From Halomonas sp. LR3S48 (GTDB lineage Bacteria; Pseudomonadota; Gammaproteobacteria; Pseudomonadales; Halomonadaceae), in the NCBI RefSeq assembly GCF_025725665.1, contig NZ_CP107009.1:1364001-1428000 (forward strand): a stretch of DNA of 64,000 bases. Direction: 5' to 3'. The position numbers and the translations under genes were made by a program. A model generated the notes under the pieces. That model saw nothing but the letters and a program-made list of their open reading frames with translations. It did no database searches and was not told where the DNA came from. The stretch's first letter is position 1; each line of letters starts with the position of its first letter. Positions 54,330-64,000 of this stretch are shown here, in pieces.

Positions 54330-54342
54330 ATCCACCCGTTGA

Positions 54343-55764
<1,422 letters not shown>

Positions 55765-55805
55765 GAGCGTTCGGGCAACCCTTCATCGCGGGGCTTCCTC
55801 GCCTT

Positions 55806-55830
55806 GGCGCCCGCTCGGGCGCCCTTTTTT
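55806..55830 (+). terminator. Intrinsic terminator after lamB
   Basis: GGCGCCC-GCTC-GGGCGCC with a perfect 7-bp stem followed by CTTTTTT. It lies between the porin and sugar-porter genes, so the sugar porter is partly uncoupled or relies on read-through. Confidence 0.85.
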
Positions 55831-55843
55831 CGGAGTACTCGTC

Positions 55844-57247
55844 ATGCAACGCAAGGTAATGAGTCGTTCGGCCTATATCTTCATGATCTGCTGCATCGCC
55901 GCCATCGGCGGCTTCCTGTTCGGCTTCGACAGCGGCGTGATCAACGGCACCGTCGACGGCCTTCAGGCCGCATTCGGCTCCGACAGCGTGGGGATCGGTT
56001 TCAACGTCGCTTCGATGCTGCTCGGCTGCGCCGTCGGCGCCTTCTTCGCCGGACGCCTGGCGGACCGCTTCGGACGCCGCACGCTGCTGATCGTGGCGGC
56101 GGTGTTCTTCCTGGTCAGCGCCTGGGGTTCGGGCGTTGCCGGAAGCTCCCTGGAATTCGTCATCTATCGTGTGCTGGGCGGCATGGCGGTGGGCGCGGCC
56201 AGCGTAATGACGCCGGCCTATATCAGTGAAGTGGCACCTGCCGCCTATCGGGGCCGGCTCGCCACCATTCAGCAGGTGGCGATCATCTCGGGGCTGTTCG
56301 TGGCCTTTCTCAGCAACTATGTGCTGGCGCACTTGTCCGGCTCGGCGATGGTCGAGCTGTGGCTGGGATTTGCCACCTGGCGCTGGATGTTCTGGATCGA
56401 GCTGTTGCCGGCGGCGGTGTTCCTGGTGGCGCTGCTGTTCATTCCCGAGAGTCCGCGTTACCTGATCAGCAGCGGCAGGCAGGGTGAGGCGCGACGGGTG
56501 CTGGGCCTGGTGATGCCCGAGGGCGAAGTGAGCGCCAAGCTGGCAGAGATCGACGCGACCCTGTCGCGGGATCATAAGCCGCGCCTGCGCGACTTGATCG
56601 ATCGCGCTACCGGCAAGGTGCACGGCATCGTCTGGGTGGGCATCGGCCTGGCCGTGTTCCAGCAGTTGGTGGGTATCAACGTGGTGTTCTACTACGGTGC
56701 GGTGCTGTGGCAGTCGGTAGGCTTCTCCGAAGGTGACGCTCTGCTGATCAACGTCATCTCGGGGGCGGTGAGCATCGGTGCCTGCCTGGTTGCCATTGCC
56801 CTGATCGACAAGATCGGTCGCAAGCCGCTGCTGTGGGCGGGCTCGGTGGGCATGGCGTTGACCCTTGCCAGCATGGCCTATGCCTTCTCCACGGCGAGCC
56901 TGGTCGACGGCAGCCTGCGTCTCGGCGACGACATGGGTGTGTTTGCGCTACTGTCGGCCAACGCCTACGTATTCTTCTTCAACGTCTCCTGGGGCCCGGT
57001 GATGTGGGTCATGCTCGGCGAGATGTTCCCCAACCAGATGCGCGGCTCGGGCCTGGCCATCGCGGGGCTGTTCCAGTGGCTGGCGAACTTCGGCATCACC
57101 ATGACCTTCCCCATCATGCTGGCTTCGATCGGTCTGGCGGGTGCCTATGGCTTTTACGCCCTGTGCGCGGTGGTGTCGGTCTTCTTCGTGCTGCGCCTGG
57201 TCAAGGAGACGAGTGGCAAGGAGCTCGAGGAGATGGCCTATGAATGA
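55844..57247 (+). CDS. MFS sugar porter (xylose/arabinose proton symporter type)
   Basis: 467 residues, 12 membrane helices with the sugar-porter signatures GFLFGFDSGVINGT, RLADRFGRR, PESPRYL, FQQLVGINVVFYYG, DKIGRKPLL and MWVMLGEMFPNQMRG. It imports a monosaccharide, here most likely D-xylose, with protons. It starts 14 bp after the lamB terminator T-run, with CGGAG as ribosome site. Confidence 0.9.
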   Translation: MQRKVMSRSAYIFMICCIAAIGGFLFGFDSGVINGTVDGLQAAFGSDSVGIGFNVASMLLGCAVGAFFAGRLADRFGRRTLLIVAAVFFLVSAWGSGVAGSSLEFVIYRVLGGMAVGAASVMTPAYISEVAPAAYRGRLATIQQVAIISGLFVAFLSNYVLAHLSGSAMVELWLGFATWRWMFWIELLPAAVFLVALLFIPESPRYLISSGRQGEARRVLGLVMPEGEVSAKLAEIDATLSRDHKPRLRDLIDRATGKVHGIVWVGIGLAVFQQLVGINVVFYYGAVLWQSVGFSEGDALLINVISGAVSIGACLVAIALIDKIGRKPLLWAGSVGMALTLASMAYAFSTASLVDGSLRLGDDMGVFALLSANAYVFFFNVSWGPVMWVMLGEMFPNQMRGSGLAIAGLFQWLANFGITMTFPIMLASIGLAGAYGFYALCAVVSVFFVLRLVKETSGKELEEMAYE

Positions 57248-57337
57248 CGTCACCGGCCGATGTCGTGTATCACTATGCCCCACGACCAAGGACAATCCGG
57301 CCAAGACAAGACCGCCGACTCGCATGAGGATTGCGAC

Positions 57338-59137
57338 ATGACCGACCGCAAGATCACGCCCGACCAGTTGCGCTCGCGCTGGTGGTTCGACAACCCCGAA
57401 TCGCCGGGCACCACGGCGCTGTGCATCGAGCGCTACATGAACTATGGCATCACCCTGGAGGAACTCTCCAGCGGCAAGCCGATCATCGGCATCTGCCAAT
57501 CGGGATCCGACCTGACGCCATGCAATCGTCATCACATCGAGCTGGTCAAACGGGTCAAGGACGGCATTCGTGCCGCCGGCGGGGTGCCGTTCGAGTTCCC
57601 GCTGCATCCGATCCACGAGAACGCGCGGCGGCCCACCGCCGCGCTCGACCGCAACCTGGCCTACCTGGGGCTGGTCGAGGTGCTGCATGGTTACCCGCTC
57701 GACGGCGTGGTGCTCACCACCGGCTGCGACAAGACCACCCCGGCGAGCCTGATGGCCGCCGCCACGGTCAACATTCCCGCCATCGTGCTTTCCGGCGGAC
57801 CGATGCTCAATGGCTGGCGCGGGCCGGACCGGGTCGGCTCCGGCACCATCATCTGGGAGCTGCGCAAGCGCCTGGCGGCGGGCGACATCGACTACGCCGA
57901 GTTCCTCGCCCGTGCTACCGATTCGGCGCCCTCGGTGGGGCACTGCAACACCATGGGCACCGCCTCGACCATGAACTCCATGGCCGAGGCGCTGGGTATG
58001 AGCCTGCCCGGCTCGGCGATGATCCCGGCGCCTTACAAGGAGCGTTCGATCGTGGCCTACGACACCGGCGCGCGAATCGTCGACATGGTGTGGGAGGACC
58101 TGCGGCCCAGCGACATCCTCACCCGCGAGGCATTCGAGAACGCCATCGTGGTGTGCTCGGCGCTGGGCGGCTCCTCCAACGCGCCGATCCACATCAACGC
58201 CATTGCCCGCCATTCCGGCATCGAGCTGACCAACGACGACTGGCAGGCGTTGGGGCACGCCATCCCGCTGCTGGCCAACGTGATGCCCGCCGGGGCCTAC
58301 CTCTCCGAGGAGTTTTACCGCGCCGGCGGCGTGCCGGCGGTAGTCTGCGAGCTGCTCGGTGCCGGCAAGCTCCACGGCGAGGCGCTCACCGTCAACGGCC
58401 GCACGCTGGCCGACAACGTGGCGGGCTGCGAGACCCAGGACCCCGAGGTGATACGCCGCTACGACAATCCGCTGGTCGAGCAGGCCGGCTTCCTCAACCT
58501 CAAGGGCAACCTGTTCGACTCGGCGCTGATGAAGACCAGCGTGATCTCAGCCGACTTCCGCGCGCGCTTCCTCTCCAACCCGGACGATCCCGATGCCTTC
58601 GAGGGCAAGGTGGTGGTGTTCGACGGCTCGGAAGACTACCACGCGCGCATCGACGACCCGGCGCTCGAGATCGACGAACACACCATCCTGGTGATGCGCG
58701 GCGCCGGCCCGGTGGGCCACCCCGGTGGTGCCGAGGTGGTCAACATGCAGCCGCCCGAGGCGCTGATCAAGCGCGGCATCGAGTCGCTGCCGTGCCTGGG
58801 CGACGGCCGCCAGTCGGGCACCTCCGGTTCACCGTCGATCCTCAATGCCTCGCCCGAGGCGGCCACCGGGGGCGGGCTGGCGCTGCTCGAGGACGGCGAC
58901 CGCCTGCGCGTCGACCTGAATCGCGGCGAGGTGCGCCTGCTGGTTGACGACGCCGAGATACAGGTGCGCCGTGAGCGTCTGCAGAGCCAGGGCGGCTATC
59001 GCTATCCTGCCCACCAGACGCCGTGGCAGGAGATCCAGCGGACCCTGGTGGAGCCGCTCGACCGTGGCATGACGCTGGCAGGCGCCGCCAAGTACCGCGA
59101 CGTGGCACGCCAGAGCCCACCGCGCGACAATCATTGA
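57338..59137 (+). CDS. xylD: D-Xylonate dehydratase (IlvD/EDD family)
   Basis: 599 residues, matching Caulobacter XylD. Iron-sulfur cysteines Cys62 (DLTPCNRHH), Cys130 ([10 protein letters not shown]) and Cys203 ([10 protein letters not shown]) are displaced by two from the Caulobacter positions I recall. The longer C-terminal tail ([20 protein letters not shown]) separates it from the arabonate enzyme at 38.6 kb. It makes 2-keto-3-deoxy-D-xylonate. Start MTDRKITPD, 90 bp after the sugar porter. Confidence 0.93.
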   Translation: MTDRKITPDQLRSRWWFDNPESPGTTALCIERYMNYGITLEELSSGKPIIGICQSGSDLTPCNRHHIELVKRVKDGIRAAGGVPFEFPLHPIHENARRPTAALDRNLAYLGLVEVLHGYPLDGVVLTTGCDKTTPASLMAAATVNIPAIVLSGGPMLNGWRGPDRVGSGTIIWELRKRLAAGDIDYAEFLARATDSAPSVGHCNTMGTASTMNSMAEALGMSLPGSAMIPAPYKERSIVAYDTGARIVDMVWEDLRPSDILTREAFENAIVVCSALGGSSNAPIHINAIARHSGIELTNDDWQALGHAIPLLANVMPAGAYLSEEFYRAGGVPAVVCELLGAGKLHGEALTVNGRTLADNVAGCETQDPEVIRRYDNPLVEQAGFLNLKGNLFDSALMKTSVISADFRARFLSNPDDPDAFEGKVVVFDGSEDYHARIDDPALEIDEHTILVMRGAGPVGHPGGAEVVNMQPPEALIKRGIESLPCLGDGRQSGTSGSPSILNASPEAATGGGLALLEDGDRLRVDLNRGEVRLLVDDAEIQVRRERLQSQGGYRYPAHQTPWQEIQRTLVEPLDRGMTLAGAAKYRDVARQSPPRDNH

Positions 59138-59171
59138 GGCCAAGGAACGCCGGAAGATGAAAGGAGCAAGC

Positions 59172-60068
59172 ATGCAAGAGAGCGGCATCGAAGTGGCGGT
59201 CGAGCTCGACATGAGCCTGGGCGAGAGCCCGCTGTGGTCGGTGGAGCGGCAGACGCTGTATTGGACCGATATCAACAACGGCCATGTCTACGCCTGGCGC
59301 CCGCAGGAGGGCGGAACCCCGACATGCATCGAGCTGGGCGAGAAGGTGGGCTGCGTGGCGCTCGCCGATTCCGGGCTGGTGGCTGCCGCCGCGTCGGGCA
59401 TCCTGCGCCTGCCCGATAGCGGCGAGCCCGAGCGGCTGGCGGCCAATCCAGAGTGGCAGCAAGAGCGGCAAGGAGAGGGCGGCAACCGCTTCAACGACGG
59501 CCGCTGCGACGCCGCCGGGCGACTTTGGGTGGGCACCATTGCCAGCGACGAGGCGAGCCCCACGGCGGCGCTCTACTGCCTCGACCGGGGCGAGTTTACG
59601 CCGCGATTAACGGACATCCGCATCTCCAACGGCCTCGCCTTCAGCCCCGACCGGCGCTGGCTCTACCACACCGACTCACCGAGTCGGCGCATCCTGCGCT
59701 ACCCCTTCGACGTTGACAGCGGCACGCTGGGGGAGGGGGAGACCTGGGTCGACCTGGAGACGCTGGGGCTGCCCGGCGTGCCCGACGGCGCGGCGGTGGA
59801 CAGCGAAGGCTGCTATTGGAGCGCGCTCTACGACGGCGGCCGTGTGGTGCGCTTCTCGCCCGAGGGCGAGCTGATGGCGGAGCATGAGGTGCCGTGCCCG
59901 CACCCGACCATGGTGGCCTTCGGCGGGGCCGACCTGCGCACGCTCTACATCACTACCGCTACCCAGCACCTCGACGCCGAGGGCAAGGCGCGCTGGCCCC
60001 TGGCCGGCAGCCTGCTGCAGATGAAAACCGGCGTGACGGGGCTCGCCGAGCCCGGCTTTCGCGGTTAA
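59172..60068 (+). CDS. xylC: Xylono-1,4-lactonase (SMP-30 family)
   Basis: 298 residues. Metal ligands: Glu in LGESPLW, Asn in NRFNDGRCD, Asn in ISNGLAFS and Asp in GVPDGAAVD. It opens xylonolactone formed by xylose dehydrogenase. AAAGGAG directly precedes MQESGIE; the ATG five codons earlier would contain that ribosome site. Last gene of the xylose operon; it overlaps the convergent argE by 4 bp. Confidence 0.88.
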   Translation: MQESGIEVAVELDMSLGESPLWSVERQTLYWTDINNGHVYAWRPQEGGTPTCIELGEKVGCVALADSGLVAAAASGILRLPDSGEPERLAANPEWQQERQGEGGNRFNDGRCDAAGRLWVGTIASDEASPTAALYCLDRGEFTPRLTDIRISNGLAFSPDRRWLYHTDSPSRRILRYPFDVDSGTLGEGETWVDLETLGLPGVPDGAAVDSEGCYWSALYDGGRVVRFSPEGELMAEHEVPCPHPTMVAFGGADLRTLYITTATQHLDAEGKARWPLAGSLLQMKTGVTGLAEPGFRG

Positions 60069-61219
60069 CGGCTGGCCAGTCGCCGCCCCAACGCCTGCAT
60101 GAAGCGAGTGCCTTCCGCGAGCTGTTCGATCTCGATGTACTCGTCGGGCTGATGCGCCTGGCGAATGCTGCCGGGGCCGCAGATCACGGTGGGTAGCCCC
60201 ACGCGCTGGAACTGGCCGGCCTCGGTGGCGTAGGCCACCGCACCGCTGGGCTGCTCGCCGAGCAGCTCGCGGCACAGGCCGAGCACCTCGGCATTGTTGT
60301 CGTCGGCGAGTGCCGGCACGGTGACGTTGAGCGCCTCGGTGACGATGCTCGTCTCTGGCGCGCGGCGCTGCATCTCGGCCTCGAGCTCGGTGGCGTAGTC
60401 GTTCACCCTGCCGAGCAGTTCCTCGACGCGGTCGCCGGGGAGGTGGCGAATCTCCCATTCGAAGGTGCACTCGCGGGCCATGATGTTGATCGCGGTGCCG
60501 CCGGCGATCTTGCCCACATGCAGGCTGGAGTGGGCGACGTTGAAGGCCTCGTCGACACGCCCTTCGGCGCGCAGCTCGGCCATCACGTCCTCGATCTTCG
60601 TGACCAGCCGTGCCGCCACGTGGATCGCCGAGACGCCCTGGTCGACCTGGCTCGAATGCGAGGCGCGGCCGGTTACCTTGGTGCGCAGGTTGGTGGCGCC
60701 CTTATGGGCCACCACCGGCTGCATCATCGTCGGCTCGCCGACGATCACCGCCGCGGGGCGGGGGTGATCGGCCATCAGCCGCTCGATCATGCGTGGCGCA
60801 CCGATGCAGCCGACTTCCTCGTCGTAGGAGAGGGCCAGGTAGATCGGCTTGTCCAGGCCAGCCGCCAGCCATTCGGGCAGTTCGGCCAGGGCGCAGGCGA
60901 TGAAGCCCTTCATGTCGCAGGTGCCGCGGCCGTAGAGCCGGCCGTCGCCCTTGTCGACCAGCGTGAAGGGATCGGTCGACCACGGCTGGCCATCGACCGG
61001 CACCACGTCGGTGTGACCCGAGAGCACCACGCCGCCTTCCACCTCCGGCCCGATGCGGGCCAGCAGATTGGCCTTGCTGCCGTCATCGCTCTCCACCCGC
61101 CAGTGCTTCACTCCGTGTTCGTCGAGGTAGCCCTCGACGAAGGCGATCAGGTCCAGGTTGGAATCGCGCGAAACGGTGGCAAAGCCCACCAGGCGCTCGA
61201 GCATCTCGGCGGCGGTCAT
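60065..61219 (-). CDS. argE: Acetylornithine deacetylase (M20 family)
   Basis: 384 residues. Two-zinc centre: His/Asp in LSGHTDVVPV, Asp in YGRGTCDMKGF, catalytic EE in SYDEEVGC, Glu in GEPT and the final His in SIRQAHQPDEY. It removes acetyl from N-acetylornithine in arginine synthesis. Start MTAAEML with AAAGGAG upstream. It does not belong functionally to the sugar cluster; an amidase for another N-acyl amino acid is possible but less likely. Confidence 0.88.
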   Translation of the reverse strand: MTAAEMLERLVGFATVSRDSNLDLIAFVEGYLDEHGVKHWRVESDDGSKANLLARIGPEVEGGVVLSGHTDVVPVDGQPWSTDPFTLVDKGDGRLYGRGTCDMKGFIACALAELPEWLAAGLDKPIYLALSYDEEVGCIGAPRMIERLMADHPRPAAVIVGEPTMMQPVVAHKGATNLRTKVTGRASHSSQVDQGVSAIHVAARLVTKIEDVMAELRAEGRVDEAFNVAHSSLHVGKIAGGTAINIMARECTFEWEIRHLPGDRVEELLGRVNDYATELEAEMQRRAPETSIVTEALNVTVPALADDNNAEVLGLCRELLGEQPSGAVAYATEAGQFQRVGLPTVICGPGSIRQAHQPDEYIEIEQLAEGTRFMQALGRRLASR

Positions 61220-63798
<2,579 letters not shown>

Positions 63799-63827
63799 GC
63801 CTGGTAAGAACCGCGATGAGACAGAGG

Positions 63828-63856
63828 CGCCCCGGAGACGGGGCGTCTTTTATTTT
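63828..63856 (+). terminator. Intrinsic terminator of katG
   Basis: CGCCCCG-GAGA-CGGGGCG, a perfect 7-bp stem with a stable tetraloop, followed by TCTTTTATTTTG, 30 bp after the katG stop. Confidence 0.88.
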
Positions 63857-64000
63857 GAGAAAAAAACAAAGTATCAACTATCGAGGATTGCTCGGTAGTT
63901 GCTTCAAAGCGGGCATCGGCAGGTGTAAGAAAAGTGCAAAATTTGCACAGACTGCAGAAGAAGCATCAGTCTTCTCCTAAGAAAACTACGCTAGCTGGCC
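63857..64000. other. Non-coding tail with two inverted repeats
   Basis: No gene seen. AACTATCGAG-GATTG-CTCGGTAGTT (63876-63900) is a 10-bp stem with one G-U-type mismatch. GTGCAAA-A-TTTGCAC (63934-63948) is a perfect 7-1-7 dyad, a candidate operator for a gene beginning past the window edge. Confidence 0.45.

Overview
The window reads as one continuous stretch of a high-GC gammaproteobacterial chromosome. The best guess is a halophilic Halomonadaceae (Halomonas/Chromohalobacter type), from the protein style, the dense TRAP transporters and the arrangement of sugar-acid genes. I see no rRNA, tRNA, CRISPR array, transposase or phage gene. Almost every base belongs to catabolic operons for sugar acids, pentoses and D-amino acids, so this is a nutrient-acquisition island rather than a housekeeping region.

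Layout. (1) 1-6290, plus strand: the 3' part of a zinc-type polyol/gulonate dehydrogenase, a TRAP transporter (dctP, dctQ, dctM), fructuronate reductase (uxuB) and mannonate dehydratase (uxuA). The order suits uptake of a hexonate or hexuronate and conversion to 2-keto-3-deoxygluconate. (2) 6360-12233: a D-amino-acid block with a sodium symporter, RidA, N-acyl-D-amino-acid deacylase and RpiR regulator on the minus strand, and a divergent PLP-dependent deaminase. (3) 12260-25863: a minus-strand L-lyxonate-type cluster with a GntR regulator at its head. It holds two complete TRAP transporters, a PdxA-family dehydrogenase, an enolase-superfamily dehydratase whose active-site positions match L-lyxonate dehydratase, an AraD1/FAH dehydratase, a beta-propeller protein, an amidohydrolase-type lactonase and a 2-oxoglutarate semialdehyde dehydrogenase (KGSADH). 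(4) 25923-42062: an L-arabinose/L-arabonate block. A TRAP-AraD1-KGSADH operon faces arabinose/galactose 1-dehydrogenase, followed by a LysR regulator, a periplasmic mutarotase, the AraFGH ABC importer, L-arabonate dehydratase, a lactonase and a GntR regulator. (5) 42333-60068: a D-xylose/xylo-oligosaccharide block. It holds a FAH-family 2-keto-3-deoxypentonate dehydratase, the third KGSADH, a ROK regulator, xylose 1-dehydrogenase, an ABC importer, GH43 beta-xylosidase, a mutarotase, a LamB-type porin, an MFS sugar porter, xylonate dehydratase and xylonolactonase. (6) 60065-64000: argE-type deacylase, katG, a terminator and a short non-coding tail.

How it works together. Three parallel non-phosphorylative (Weimberg-type) routes appear side by side: L-lyxonate, L-arabinose/L-arabonate and D-xylose. 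Each has its own import, its own regulator and its own pair of last enzymes (2-keto-3-deoxypentonate dehydratase plus KGSADH), and all end at 2-oxoglutarate. The three KGSADH genes are all 525 codons long. Two of them share 255 bp without a difference, which points to recent gene conversion. The two AraD1-type dehydratases sit with the L-series acids and the different FAH-type dehydratase sits with D-xylose, as the C4 stereochemistry would predict.

Signals outside the genes: two copies of a 142-147 bp hairpin repeat, each starting on the stop codon of a minus-strand gene; a perfect 42-bp palindrome between convergent operons; stem-loops between subunit genes in three of the four TRAP operons; and three sets of candidate operators that link regulators to their operons. 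The most open biochemical question is the PdxA-family enzyme in the lyxonate cluster, which lacks the usual phosphate-binding residues and has no partner kinase.
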